Source of the DNA: an uncultured Collinsella sp.
GTDB taxonomy: Bacteria; Actinomycetota; Coriobacteriia; Coriobacteriales; Coriobacteriaceae
DNA length: 64,000 nucleotides
NCBI GenBank assembly: GCA_900757185.1
Contig: CAAEMX010000008.1
Span: 5,553-69,552 of the forward strand
Direction: 5' to 3'
Made by a program: the position numbers and the translations under genes. The notes under the pieces are model-generated. The model did not search any database. It saw nothing but the letters and a program-made list of their open reading frames with translations, and was not told the origin of the DNA. Positions within the stretch are counted from its first letter, which is position 1. Every line of letters begins with the position of its first letter. Shown piece after piece: positions 15,867-24,479 of the stretch.

Positions 15867-16625
15867 ATGGATCAGATTTATGACAACAGGTACTATTCCG
15901 TCGGTTCGCGTGAGCCGTCGCCTCGCCGTGCGCGCACGGTGCAGCTCGGTGGGTCCGCCTACGCCGGTGCCGACCGCTCCGCGCAGCGCCCGACAAGCAC
16001 CTCGCGCCCCAATGCTCAATCGAATACTTCGGCAGATGGACCGGTGCGCCCGCCACGTTCGTCGCATGCATCGCGTCCCTCGACTCAGGCACACGACAAA
16101 TCGAGCAGGCCTTCGAGCCGTCTTTCGGGCTCGGACTTTATGCGCTACGCCAACGACAATGCGGTGGTCAAGGCAATCTATGACTTTACGCATGGCTCTC
16201 TGCGTCCGCTGTTTATCGGTATCGTGGTGGCTCTGGCGCTCGTGAGCCTGTATTTCCCCGTGCGCGACCTGTACGTTGCAAAACGCTCGAACGACATCTT
16301 GGCCAAGCAGGTCGAGATTCGCGAGCAATACAAAGATGAGATGAAAAAAGACACTGACAAGTGGCTCTCGGAAGAGGGCATTAAGGATCGGGCACGGGAA
16401 CTGGGCATGGCGATGCCCGGCGAGAAGAGGATTGAAGTGCTGGGCCTGGACGATGATTCGGATTCGTCGTCGAGCAAAAAGTCCTCAAACGCCAAGAAGG
16501 CCAGTGAAGTGGCCAAAGAGATCGAAGAGGTCGGCAAGGACGCACCGTGGTACATCCAGACGCTCGATATGCTGTTTGGATTTAACGGCGTCGAGGGCCA
16601 GACGGTCGCGTCCAGCGGCGAGTAG
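15867..16625 (+). CDS. DivIC/FtsB-like septum formation initiator
   Basis: A 252-residue single-pass membrane protein. Residues 1-100 are a Ser/Arg/Thr-rich, probably disordered cytoplasmic tail; a membrane segment LFIGIVVALALVSLYF is near 125; then a coiled coil with KQVEIREQYKDEMKK and the family-like LSEEGIKDRARELGMAMPGE. This is the layout of DivIC/FtsB, which forms the divisome FtsQLB complex. A basic/acidic Ser-Lys tail follows. The eno-divIC-ppx order is common in actinobacteria and supports the call. The frame is open upstream to 15681, but ATG 15867 follows the promoter and begins the plausible N-terminus; its ribosome-binding site is weak (AAGG). Confidence 0.8.
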   Translation: MDQIYDNRYYSVGSREPSPRRARTVQLGGSAYAGADRSAQRPTSTSRPNAQSNTSADGPVRPPRSSHASRPSTQAHDKSSRPSSRLSGSDFMRYANDNAVVKAIYDFTHGSLRPLFIGIVVALALVSLYFPVRDLYVAKRSNDILAKQVEIREQYKDEMKKDTDKWLSEEGIKDRARELGMAMPGEKRIEVLGLDDDSDSSSSKKSSNAKKASEVAKEIEEVGKDAPWYIQTLDMLFGFNGVEGQTVASSGE

Positions 16626-16653
16626 GCGAGTAGCGCCCGGAGGGGAGCCCGCA

Positions 16654-17655
16654 ATGGCAGATTGCAAACGATATAAGGTGGCCGCGATCGACCTGGGAAC
16701 GGTGTCGTCGCGACTGGTGCTGGCGCAGGTCGAGGCCGGGGCGATCGTGGAATCGTTCAAGCATACCGAGATCACCGACTTGGGCGAGGGCGTGGACGCG
16801 ACGGGCCGCTTTTGCGAGGCGGCGGTCGAGCGCGTGCTCGCCGCATGCCGCATGTTTGTGGACGAGGCGCGCACCTTTGGGGCCGCGTGCGTCTGCACCA
16901 CCTGCACGAGTGCCGCGCGCGATGCGTCCAACGCCGCACTGCTGCTGGACGGCCTGCGCGAGCTGGGGCTTGAACCGCAGGTGATTCCGGGCGAGGTCGA
17001 GGCACGCCTGACATTTTTTGGCGTGGCGCACGACTTTGCCGGTGAACGCATTATCGTCGCCGATTCGGGCGGTGGCTCCACGGAGCTCGCGACGGGCGTA
17101 TACGCTCCGGAGCGCGGGGTCTTTGCGCTGGAGGGAACGCGCTCACTGGACATCGGTTGCCGTCGCGTGACGGAGCGGTTTTTCTCGGCGCTGCCGCCCG
17201 CGGACGGCGAGCTCGCGGTTGCCGCCGCGTGGGCGGGCGAGCAGTTCTCCGCCTATTTTGAGGGCCTGCCGAGCAATTATGAGCGTGCAGAGCGCCTGGT
17301 CGCGGTGGGCGGTACCGTCACTACGCTCGTGGCGCTGGTCCACGAACTGGAGCCGTACGACTCGAGCTTTGTGCACCTGCGCGAGCTTTCGATGGAGCAG
17401 ATTTCTGCCGCTATCGAGCGCATGTCCACGCTGGACGTGGAGAGCATTGCCGCGTTGCCAGGCGTGCAGCCCAAGCGCGCGGGCGTGATTCTGGCCGGCG
17501 CCGTGGTGATTCGCGAACTCATGCGCGCCGGTGGCTACGATGCGCTCACCGTAAGCGAGAACAGCCTCCTCGCCGGCATGGCCGCCACCATCAACGAGGT
17601 TCTCGACGGCGCGACCCCCACCATCGCCTGGACCCCGAGCCTGAGCACCCTCTAA
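16654..17655 (+). CDS. Ppx/GppA-family phosphatase
   Basis: A 333-residue member of the ASKHA-fold exopolyphosphatase/pppGpp phosphatase family. It has AAIDLGTVSSRLVLAQ near residue 9 (phosphate 1 loop), CTTCTSAARDASNA, VIPGEVEARLTFFGV and the phosphate 2 loop VADSGGGSTELATG near 137. It ends after the ASKHA core, so it is the short form lacking the C-terminal HD-like domain of E. coli Ppx. GGAGGGGAGCC precedes the ATG. The gene is 28 bases after divIC. The substrate, polyphosphate or pppGpp, cannot be told from sequence. Confidence 0.9.
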   Translation: MADCKRYKVAAIDLGTVSSRLVLAQVEAGAIVESFKHTEITDLGEGVDATGRFCEAAVERVLAACRMFVDEARTFGAACVCTTCTSAARDASNAALLLDGLRELGLEPQVIPGEVEARLTFFGVAHDFAGERIIVADSGGGSTELATGVYAPERGVFALEGTRSLDIGCRRVTERFFSALPPADGELAVAAAWAGEQFSAYFEGLPSNYERAERLVAVGGTVTTLVALVHELEPYDSSFVHLRELSMEQISAAIERMSTLDVESIAALPGVQPKRAGVILAGAVVIRELMRAGGYDALTVSENSLLAGMAATINEVLDGATPTIAWTPSLSTL

Positions 17656-17657
17656 AA

Positions 17658-17690
17658 CTAGTCTTTTTGGGACGGGGCTATTTTAGCTAC
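17658..17690. repeat. GGGAC-loop repeat, copy C (degenerate arms)
   Basis: Begins 3 bases after the ppx stop and reaches the stop of the convergent ATPase gene. It carries the core TGGGACGGGGCTA; the arms CTAGTC and GGCTA/TTTTAGCTA pair only partly. Related to copies at 3477, 6808 and 61933. Confidence 0.5.
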
Positions 17691-18992
17691 TTATGCCAGC
17701 CTGTCGATTTGCCCAATCTCCCAAAGCGGAATATTGACGAGCGTGTCCTCGTCTCTATATGCCGCCAGAGAGCTCCTCACGCAACGCTCGAGTTTGAATT
17801 TTTCGCAGGCTATTTTCAGACTCTTCGCTTTAAGGTTCTCTGCCGCCTTGACCTCAAGCGGAAGCACGGTTCCCGCATGGTCGATGGCAAAGTCGGTTTC
17901 GGCATTGCCAGAGGTAGAGGACCAATACACGGGAGTTTTGTCCTGGAGCAAAAGCTCCTGCGCGACGTATTGTTCGGTCAGCGAACCTTTGAACTCGGTA
18001 AAAACAGCGGATCCGTTAAGAACGATGGCCGGAGAGAGACCGGAGAGCGCTCCGAGGATGCCGGTGTCGATGCAGAACAGTTTGAAGCCCGAGAGGTATT
18101 CGTAGCTCGAGAGCGGCGCCTTTAGAGCGGAAACACGTGGCACCTTATGAACGATTCCGTAGTCCGTGAGCCACTGGAGGCTTTCCTCAAAATCGCGTGC
18201 GCGCGCTCCAGGGCGAAGGGCGCCATAGACAAACTTCTTGTTCTCCTTGGCAAGCTGGCCGGGAAGGGATTTCCAAACCAACCTCATGCGCTCGACGATG
18301 CGGGCGGGTGCATGTTTGCCAAAATCGGATTCGTAAGCCTCGATGATTTGCTGCTGAAGCCTTCGGGCTTCAATGAAGTCGCGTGTCTCGGCGAAAGCGG
18401 AGACAACTTCGGGCATACCACCGACAACAAGGTATTCCTTGAGCAAGTGCACGAGCTTTTCGGTGACGTTTGCTAGAAGGTTCATGTCTGCGGCAAGGAT
18501 GGCGTCGGCGAGCGGGTTGCCGTCGACGGCGCGAACGAACTCGGCAAACCCCATGGGACGCATGGTGAGCTGGTCGATTTTGCCGACGGGAAATGACTCG
18601 TTTTCGCGTCGGAGCGCGAGGCCCATATAGGAACCGGCTGCTACGATGTGGTATTCGGGTGCAAGCTCGTTGAAGTACTTGAGCGAGGTGATCCCGCGTG
18701 GCGCCTCTTGGATCTCGTCGAAGATGATGAGCGTGTCTGTCGGCGTTACGGTTTGGCCACGTAGGAGCTCTATCTGGGAGATGATGCGCTTGGGGTCGAG
18801 GTCCCCATCGAACAGCGAGCGTGTGCTCGGCTCGAGCATAAAGTCAAAACGAATGACGTTTCGATACTGCTGGCTTGCGAATTCGTTAAGAAGCCAAGTC
18901 TTTCCTGTCTGGCGGGCTCCCTTAAGCAAGAGAGGTTTGCGATTCGCCCTTGATTTCCAAGCGATAAGTTCACTCATAAGCTGTCGTTGCAT
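17691..18992 (-). CDS. AAA ATPase with DUF4143 domain
   Basis: A 433-residue protein of the AAA_14/DUF4143 group. Walker A GARQTGKTWL is near residue 24; Walker B LIIFDEIQEAPRG near 86; then YHIVAAGSYMGLAL; the C-terminal DUF4143 part holds a PD-(D/E)XK-like stretch TDFAIDHAGTVLPLEVKAAEN near 375-400. Many such proteins are poorly understood, some linked to DNA or toxin-antitoxin biology. I chose ATG 18992 because GGGAGG lies 5-6 bases upstream; a TTG start four codons earlier would place the site inside the gene. A 33-bp triple tandem repeat stands just upstream. Confidence 0.85.
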   Translation of the reverse strand: MQRQLMSELIAWKSRANRKPLLLKGARQTGKTWLLNEFASQQYRNVIRFDFMLEPSTRSLFDGDLDPKRIISQIELLRGQTVTPTDTLIIFDEIQEAPRGITSLKYFNELAPEYHIVAAGSYMGLALRRENESFPVGKIDQLTMRPMGFAEFVRAVDGNPLADAILAADMNLLANVTEKLVHLLKEYLVVGGMPEVVSAFAETRDFIEARRLQQQIIEAYESDFGKHAPARIVERMRLVWKSLPGQLAKENKKFVYGALRPGARARDFEESLQWLTDYGIVHKVPRVSALKAPLSSYEYLSGFKLFCIDTGILGALSGLSPAIVLNGSAVFTEFKGSLTEQYVAQELLLQDKTPVYWSSTSGNAETDFAIDHAGTVLPLEVKAAENLKAKSLKIACEKFKLERCVRSSLAAYRDEDTLVNIPLWEIGQIDRLA

Positions 18993-19015
18993 ATTGCCTC
19001 CCAACCCTCTCGGCT

Positions 19016-19021
19016 AGTATA
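19016..19021 (-). promoter_or_regulatory. -10 box of the AAA/DUF4143 ATPase gene
   Basis: TATACT on the minus strand, 24 bases before the ATG at 18992. No good -35 box is at the expected distance; that position falls in the first 33-bp repeat unit, which suggests a bound regulator. Confidence 0.45.
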
Positions 19022-19035
19022 AGGCCATTTGGGCG

Positions 19036-19134
19036 TTTCCATCGGAAAATGTGTGAGACAACCACGTTTTTCCATCGGAAAATGTGCGAAATAACCACGT
19101 TTTTCCATCGAAAAATGTGTGAGGAAACTCATTG
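19036..19134. repeat. Three tandem 33-bp repeats upstream of the ATPase gene
   Basis: Units start at 19036, 19069 and 19102, exactly 33 bases apart, each beginning TTTCCATCGGAAAATGTG (third unit TTTCCATCGAAAAATGTG). Every unit contains the palindrome TTTCC-ATC-GGAAA or a near form. Units 1 and 2 end in ACCACG; unit 3 diverges after GAGG. The phase, three helical turns, suits cooperative binding by a regulator. Confidence 0.85.
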
Positions 19135-19201
19135 GGTGGGTGGAAAAAAGTAGTCAAAAAAGCCCCGTCCCAAATGAGCTGCTCTGCAGTTGACGGCACC
19201 T

Positions 19202-19269
19202 AAAAGAAACGAGCCCGCATCCCTTGGGGACACGGGCTCGTAGACAATACGTGGTAGGGGCGGTGGGAC
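19202..19269 (-). repeat. Duplicated tRNA-Leu 3' end plus terminator
   Basis: This 68-base segment aligns without gaps to 19398-19465. It includes an exact 18-base copy of the tRNA-Leu 3' end (TGGTAGGGGCGGTGGGAC on the + strand at 19252-19269) and a hairpin ACGAGCCCG/CGGGCTCGT followed on the minus strand by TTTCTTTT. The remainder of the tRNA is missing. It looks like a partial tandem duplication or the scar of a tRNA-targeting insertion. Confidence 0.75.
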
Positions 19270-19397
19270 GTCTGCGCATTTGCTGCGCAAATGCGCACCG
19301 GCTTCGGCCGCCTGTCGGCGCCCTCGCCGGCTCGCTACGGACGCTGCGCGTCCGCTTGACGCTCGCCCCCTCGCGGGTTCGAGCCCCACCGGCGTCC
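19270..19397. other. GC-rich spacer with hairpins between the two tRNA-end copies
   Basis: Contains TGCGCATTTG/CAAATGCGCA as a perfect 10-bp hairpin near 19272-19296 and a plus-strand TTCGAGCCCC stretch resembling a tRNA T arm near 19375, but no D or anticodon arm. No protein-coding signal. Confidence 0.45.
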
Positions 19398-19447
19398 AAA
19401 AGAAACAAGCCCGCATCCCCATGGGGCACGGGCCCGTAAAAGCCAAA
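19398..19447 (-). terminator. Terminator of tRNA-Leu
   Basis: Directly 3' of the tRNA on the minus strand: a GCCCGTGCCCC / GGGGATGCGGGC hairpin followed by TTGTTTCTTTT. The same layout is repeated at 19202-19251. Confidence 0.7.
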
Positions 19448-19532
19448 TGGTAGGGGCGGTGGGACTCGAACCCACAATCCTTGCGGCGAGAGATTTTAAG
19501 TCTCCTGCGTATGCCAATTCCGCCACGCCCCC
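19448..19532 (-). tRNA. tRNA-Leu (anticodon UAA)
   Basis: The minus strand gives an 85-nt class II tRNA: acceptor GGGGGCG, D arm GGCGGAATTGGCATACGC, anticodon loop ACTTAAAATC with UAA, a variable arm CTCGCCGCAAGGAT-like, T arm GTGGGTTCGAGTCCCAC and an encoded CCA end. The T arm is a perfect 5-bp stem. A terminator follows. The nearby protein-like ORFs over this locus are artefacts. Confidence 0.95.
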
Positions 19533-19563
19533 GTGAGACTAGAAGTCTAGCACAAGCCGTCCG

Positions 19564-20187
19564 TTACGCGTTGACGGCCATCGAGTGCTGCCCCGACTTC
19601 TCCAGGAACTCCTGGAACTTGGCTTCGTCGCCCTTGTTCTTGTACTGCAGGGCCAGCAGGTACTCCAGGCGGCAGCGCTTGACCGGGTCGTCGCCGACAT
19701 CCTCGAGCATGCGCTCCAACTCGGGAATGTCGTTGTGGCGCTTGAGGATCATCGTGTCGTACATCAGCTGACACTCGTGTGCAACCGCCTCGGCTTGACC
19801 GCCCTCAAAGCCCTTGATCTCGCGCAACAGCTCTTTGGACTTTTTGCGGTCCTCCTGGCCAACATAGTAGTTAAAGGCCTTAATGACCAGGTCGACGCGC
19901 TGCATCTTGGGGAGGTTGAGTCCCAGCAGCAGGTCGAACATCTCGCTGGCGCGCTCGTGGTCCTCGCGCAGCAGATAGGAGTTCAGACGCAGGTAGTCGC
20001 GGTTGTAGCGCGGGTACAGCATGCTGGTGAGTTTGCCGTCGAGCAAACGATCGAACTCGTCCCACTGCTTGGCAGCCATAAGCTGCTGCAGGCGCTTAAA
20101 CGTGGTGCGTTTTTTGATGCTAAAGAACACCGACACGGCGATACAGATGATAACGACGGCGGTCCAGAGTGTGCGGGAATCGGGCAT
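19564..20187 (-). CDS. Membrane-anchored alpha-helical protein, unknown function
   Basis: A 207-residue protein with one N-terminal membrane segment (WTAVVIICIAVSVFFSI, residues 8-24) followed by a basic KKRTTFKR stop-transfer and a soluble helical domain. The helices resemble degenerate TPR-type repeats (LLGLNLPKMQRVDLVIKAFNY, LEYLLALQYKNKGDEAKFQEF). I do not recognise a named family. A role as an anchored scaffold is possible. It is transcribed away from the PTS gene; TATTATAC near 20240 may be part of its promoter. Confidence 0.8.
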   Translation of the reverse strand: MPDSRTLWTAVVIICIAVSVFFSIKKRTTFKRLQQLMAAKQWDEFDRLLDGKLTSMLYPRYNRDYLRLNSYLLREDHERASEMFDLLLGLNLPKMQRVDLVIKAFNYYVGQEDRKKSKELLREIKGFEGGQAEAVAHECQLMYDTMILKRHNDIPELERMLEDVGDDPVKRCRLEYLLALQYKNKGDEAKFQEFLEKSGQHSMAVNA

Positions 20188-20350
20188 ATTAGGGTCCTTA
20201 GTCGCTCATAAAGCGAGCGGTATGACAACACGTACTAGATGTATTATACGCAGCGCGCAAGCAAACTGGCATAAAAGCTCATCGAGGCTAAGTGCCATCG
20301 CTCGCTGCGGTACACTTACCTAAAGTAAACCATGAAGGGAGACATTACCT

Positions 20351-20638
20351 ATGAAGAAGATCGTTTTGGCTTGCGGTGCTGGCGCTGCTACTTCCACGCT
20401 CGTTGCCCAGAAGGTCGCCACCATGCTCGATGCCAACGGTTATGCCGGCAAGTACGAGATCGTGCAGTGCGCTATCTCCGAGGCCAAGGATTACTGCGAC
20501 GAGGGCGCTGACCTGCTGATCGCCACCACCGTTGCCCCCGAGGGACTCACCTGCCCGTACGTGAGCGGCGTGCCCTTCATGACCGGCATGAACCGCGTCG
20601 CTGCCGAGAAGGCCGTCCTCGACGTCATGGCTCAGTAG
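20351..20638 (+). CDS. PTS system IIB component, galactitol-like
   Basis: A 95-residue cytosolic phosphocarrier. The P-loop-like LACGAGAATSTLVAQKV at residues 6-22 carries the phospho-accepting Cys near residue 8, as in GatB-type IIB proteins. It accepts phosphate from IIA and passes it to a sugar during transport. No IIA or IIC gene is in the window, so it is an orphan here; partners must be elsewhere. GAAGGGAG precedes the ATG. A VOC protein follows after 11 bases, probably in the same transcript. Confidence 0.85.
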   Translation: MKKIVLACGAGAATSTLVAQKVATMLDANGYAGKYEIVQCAISEAKDYCDEGADLLIATTVAPEGLTCPYVSGVPFMTGMNRVAAEKAVLDVMAQ

Positions 20639-20649
20639 GCGCTGACTGT

Positions 20650-21024
20650 ATGAGTGAGCAGAACGCCAACCCGGTCGAGCTTTTTGGCATGCGCGTTGCC
20701 CATGTGGGCATCAACACCACCGACCCGGTAGACGCCTTGGAGATCGCGGAGCTGTTCTCGACGATGATGGGCCTGCCCGTTATCGAGACCCCGGTTTCGT
20801 ACTTTAACGATTCGCTGGTCGAGGTTATGAAGCAGAACGGTCGTGGCACCAAGGGCCACATTGGCTTTGCCGTCAACGACATCGATGCGGCCGAGAAGTG
20901 GTTTGCCGAGCGCGGGCTCGAGGTCAACGAGGAGTCGCGCGCGCTGCTGCCCGACGGTAGCACCAAGCTCGTGTACTTTAAGCGCGAGTTCGCCGGCTTC
21001 GCCGTGCACCTGTGCCGCGAGTAG
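20650..21024 (+). CDS. VOC (glyoxalase-fold) family protein
   Basis: A 124-residue protein with the paired beta-alpha-beta-beta-beta layout of the vicinal oxygen chelate superfamily. Metal-ligand candidates are the His in VAHVGINTTD (residue ~18), Glu in VEVMKQ, His in GHIGFAVND (~70) and the final VHLCRE. The reaction is unknown. It follows the orphan PTS IIB gene closely and a strong terminator follows it, so the pair form a small operon possibly concerned with a sugar or sugar-acid intermediate. Confidence 0.8.
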   Translation: MSEQNANPVELFGMRVAHVGINTTDPVDALEIAELFSTMMGLPVIETPVSYFNDSLVEVMKQNGRGTKGHIGFAVNDIDAAEKWFAERGLEVNEESRALLPDGSTKLVYFKREFAGFAVHLCRE

Positions 21025-21047
21025 CGCACGAGCTGCTATGGCTAACG

Positions 21048-21086
21048 AAAAATGGGGTAAGGCGCGTGGCTTTGCCCCATTTTTAA
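21048..21086 (+). terminator. Terminator of the IIB-VOC operon
   Basis: AAAAATGGGG at 21048-21057 pairs perfectly with CCCCATTTTT at 21075-21084. The T-run follows inside the right arm. A typical bidirectional intrinsic terminator. Confidence 0.85.
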
Positions 21087-21116
21087 TGCCGAGAGGGTGA
21101 CTGACGGGCTGCCGTA

Positions 21117-21304
21117 AATCGAAGGTGAATGCTTTTCCGCGAAGTGAACGAGTGAAATCGAGCCCCTGAAGCATCGACACTTTTACGTCGCTCTTTCCTG
21201 CGGTTTTGTCAGGTATTTCCTGCGGTTTTGGCGCCAAAAAGTGCGGATGCTTCGGGGGTCCAAAATAGGTCGCTCACTTCGCGGAAAAGCATTCACCTTC
21301 GATT
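21117..21304. repeat. Long palindromic element, copy 1
   Basis: Perfect 31-bp arms at 21117-21147 and 21274-21304 surround a 126-base centre that holds further weak pairing (GAAGCATC against GATGCTTC). A second copy of the same 180-base body lies at 24181-24360 and aligns without gaps to 21121-21300. The outer arms differ between copies but stay complementary within each copy. No coding capacity. It sits 14 bases downstream of the histidine kinase stop on the opposite strand. Confidence 0.9.
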
Positions 21305-21318
21305 CGTGAGAGACGCCC

Positions 21319-22597
21319 CTACCGTGGCAGCCGAATCGTAAAGCGGCTGCCGACGCCCTCGACTGAGGTCACGCCAATGACACCGCCGTGGCTGTCGACG
21401 ATCCACTTGGCGATAGCGAGCCCCAGGCCCGAGCCCTGTGCGCCGGCATCGCGTGCGTTGTCGGCACGGTAGAACCGCTCGAAAGCGTGAGCTGCGGATT
21501 CCTGGTTCATGCCGATGCCCTCGTCCTCAACGCTTATGTCAATCGCGCCCGTGCCCGCATCGGGTGTTATGGCAAACGTGACGGTCGTGCCTGCGTCCGA
21601 ATACTTGGCGGCGTTTTGCACGATCACGCGCAGCGCCTGCTTCACGAGTGCCACGTCAACCGATGCGTTGCAGCGCGGGTCGCCGGTAAGTGCGGCATCA
21701 TACGCCAGCCGATATGTGTGCCCGGCATCGATCATCTGTGATTCTTCGCAAACCTCGCCGACCAGTGCAGCCAGGTTGGTATTCGCGCGCCGCAGCACGG
21801 TGCGACCGGCATCGCCGCGCGCTAAAAACAGCAACTGCTCCACGAGCTCCTGCATATGCTCGCTTTCGGCTTTGAGCGAGGCGATGGACTCTGCCAGCAC
21901 GTCCGGGTCGTCTTTGCCCCAGCGGTCGAGCATGTTCACGTAGCCCTGAATCACCGCGATGGGCGTGCGCAGCTCGTGACTCGCATCGTTGACAAAGCGC
22001 ATCTGCTGCAGCTTGGCCTCTTGCATCTGGCGCAGCAGGCGGTTGAGCGCGACCTCGATACTCGCCAGATCGGCGTCGCCGGTGGTGACGCTCGGCGAGT
22101 CGACGCTTGCGCGCTCGATGGCCTGCTCGAGCGTTTCCATCTTGCCGCCGGCGAGCTGCATGCGCCCGAGCTCGTCAACGCGCAGGGCCAGGTCGTTGAG
22201 CGGTGCCATGGTGCGGCGCACGCGGCGGGCGCCGCCGAGCATGTTGAGCACGCTGATGACTTGCCAACCTACAACGACAAGGTAGAGGGGCCACAGTGCG
22301 ACGAGGTCCTGCGCGAGGGGGAAGGTCTTGGTGGTACGCGCAAACTCGACGGTATAGGTGAGCGTTGTCAGGTCCCAGCCGCGCGCGGGCGTCAGTGACA
22401 TGCCGTGAACGCTAGCGCTGGGGATCCATCCCGCGGTAAACGCGCCATCGGGCAGCGTCTGGTTGTAGCCATAGACGAGGATCGCCGCCGCAACAAGCAG
22501 CAGTAACAGATCCAGCCAGACGTAGCTCACCAAGCGGCGCCACATATAGCTCCAGTTGATGGCGCGGGCGATGGAGGTGACGCGCTTAGCCTCGTCG

Positions 22598-22614
<17 letters not shown>
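21319..22614 (-). CDS. Sensor histidine kinase
   Basis: A 431-residue membrane kinase partner of the regulator at 22598. Two membrane segments (LDLLLLLVAAAILVYGY near residue 40, VALWPLYLVVVGWQVISVL near 105) flank an extracytoplasmic loop of ~50 residues; a HAMP-like linker follows; the H-box NDASHELRTPIAVIQGY near 215, N-box VIVQNAAKYSD near 330, and G-boxes DEGIGM and GSGLGLAIAKWI. I start at ATG 22614, which overlaps the regulator's 3' end by 17 bases; the frame is open upstream but only as antisense-frame of the regulator. Signal unknown. Confidence 0.9.
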
Positions 22615-23368
<754 letters not shown>

Positions 23369-23386
23369 ACGTGCCCCCGTCTGCGA

Positions 23387-23929
23387 TTACTTGTCGTCGT
23401 TGAGATTTTGCTTGATGTCGTCCGCGGCATTGGCAGCGCTGTCCATCAGGGTGTTGATGCTGCCGGGCACGTCGCCGTCGCTATCGATGCGGTAGCGCAT
23501 GCCAAAGAACAGGCCAATGAGCATCAGCCAAATCGTGGCGCCCCAGGCAAACAGCGCGACGATGGGGATCAGGATGGGGATGTTGAGGATGATCGCATCG
23601 CGGCGCGTGGCGATAAACTTGGTGTCCAGGCTCAGGCGGAAGAGCTTTTTGAGGTACTCCCACACGCTGTCCATCTTCTTGGAGAAGTCGGTCTTTTCGC
23701 TCGACTTTTCGTAGGCGGCCTGCGCGGCGACCATCTCGGCCGAGGGCTCATCGACTGGCGCGGACTCGGTGGCGGCGTACGCCGACGTGGTCTGGGTCTT
23801 GCCATGCGACTCGAGCCAAATGATGGCATCCAGCACGTTGCCGTCGGCGGCGTCGAGCGCGGCCTTGGCATCGGTGTAGCTCACGTTGCACTTGGTGCGG
23901 ATGGTTTCAACTTTTTCGAGGTCGTCCAT
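23387..23929 (-). CDS. UBA-like and DUF4342 membrane protein
   Basis: A 180-residue protein. Residues 1-50 form a UBA/TS-N-like helical domain (VETIRTKCNVSYTDAKAALDAADGNVLDAIIWLE), then an acidic linker, then a DUF4342-like C-terminal part with a membrane hairpin around 120-150 (IILNIPILIPIVALFAWGATIWLMLIGLFFGM). Function unknown. ATG 23929 follows GAAAGGACAG. It is 18 bases upstream of the response regulator on the same strand, so the three genes probably form one operon and it may modulate the two-component system. Confidence 0.8.
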   Translation of the reverse strand: MDDLEKVETIRTKCNVSYTDAKAALDAADGNVLDAIIWLESHGKTQTTSAYAATESAPVDEPSAEMVAAQAAYEKSSEKTDFSKKMDSVWEYLKKLFRLSLDTKFIATRRDAIILNIPILIPIVALFAWGATIWLMLIGLFFGMRYRIDSDGDVPGSINTLMDSAANAADDIKQNLNDDK

Positions 23930-24180
23930 GACCTGTCCTTTCGTTCGATGGGCGCGACGCCGGGCGATTTGCCCGGGCACGAGCGTTGCGTTCGGCGGCC
24001 TGCGTGGTGCCGCCCCGCCCTTGGTCGAACTCTATAGTGCAGGTTATAGATTAAGCGATTCTTGAGCCAAGATTAATGTTGGATGAGTTTTTGGGTGGTG
24101 CGGAGGCGGGCAGGGGCAGAAAAGGCAGGTTTTGCGTGGCGTGAAGGAGGGGCGGTCTGATCTTTGGGATAGCTGATAGC
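23930..24180. other. Intergenic region left of the accessory island
   Basis: 251 bases leading to the palindromic element at 24181. Upstream signals of the DUF4342 gene are expected near 24030. I see no ORF with coding character. Confidence 0.4.
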
Positions 24181-24360
24181 GAGGTCTAATACTTTTCCGA
24201 GAAGTGAATGAGTGAAAACGGACCCCCGAAGCATCGACACTTTAGAGGTGCCGCTTCCTGCGGTTTCAATGCTGAAATCCCACGATTTTGCCGCCGAAAA
24301 ATGCGGATGTTTCAGAGGTCCAAAAACAGCCGTTCACTTCGCGGAAAAGTATTAGACCTC
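24181..24360. repeat. Long palindromic element, copy 2
   Basis: Arms GAGGTCTAATACTTTTCC... at 24181-24210 and 24331-24360 pair over 30 bases with 2 mismatches. The 180-base body aligns gap-free with copy 1 at 21121-21300. It stands ~120 bases upstream of the AbiE operon and marks the left edge of the accessory island. Confidence 0.9.
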
Positions 24361-24445
24361 AATAGCGGGGGATGGGGTGCCGGTGCAAAACGGCGTCAGA
24401 AATGGGGTAAACAAGGCAAACGGATCTAATGGATCAAAAATCACG

Positions 24446-24473
24446 TTGCAAAAGTATGAAAATATCCTACAAT
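24446..24473 (+). promoter_or_regulatory. abiE promoter giving a leaderless transcript
   Basis: TTGCAA at 24446-24451, a 16-base spacer and TACAAT at 24468-24473. The ATG at 24480 begins 6 bases after the -10 box, so transcription would start at or next to the start codon. No ribosome-binding site is present, which agrees with leaderless translation. Confidence 0.65.
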
Positions 24474-24479
24474 TGCAGC

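Noticed and set aside
19036..19134. CRISPR array
   Set aside because: The units are contiguous 33-bp tandem repeats without unique spacers, and no cas gene is present.
19330..19397. Second tRNA on the plus strand
   Set aside because: A T-arm-like TTCGAGCCCC and possible acceptor pairing GGACGC/GCGTCC exist, but there are no D or anticodon arms and too few bases between.
19154..19477. 107-aa minus-strand protein over the tRNA-Leu region
   Set aside because: It translates through the tRNA 3' end, two terminators and GC-rich hairpins; not a plausible gene.
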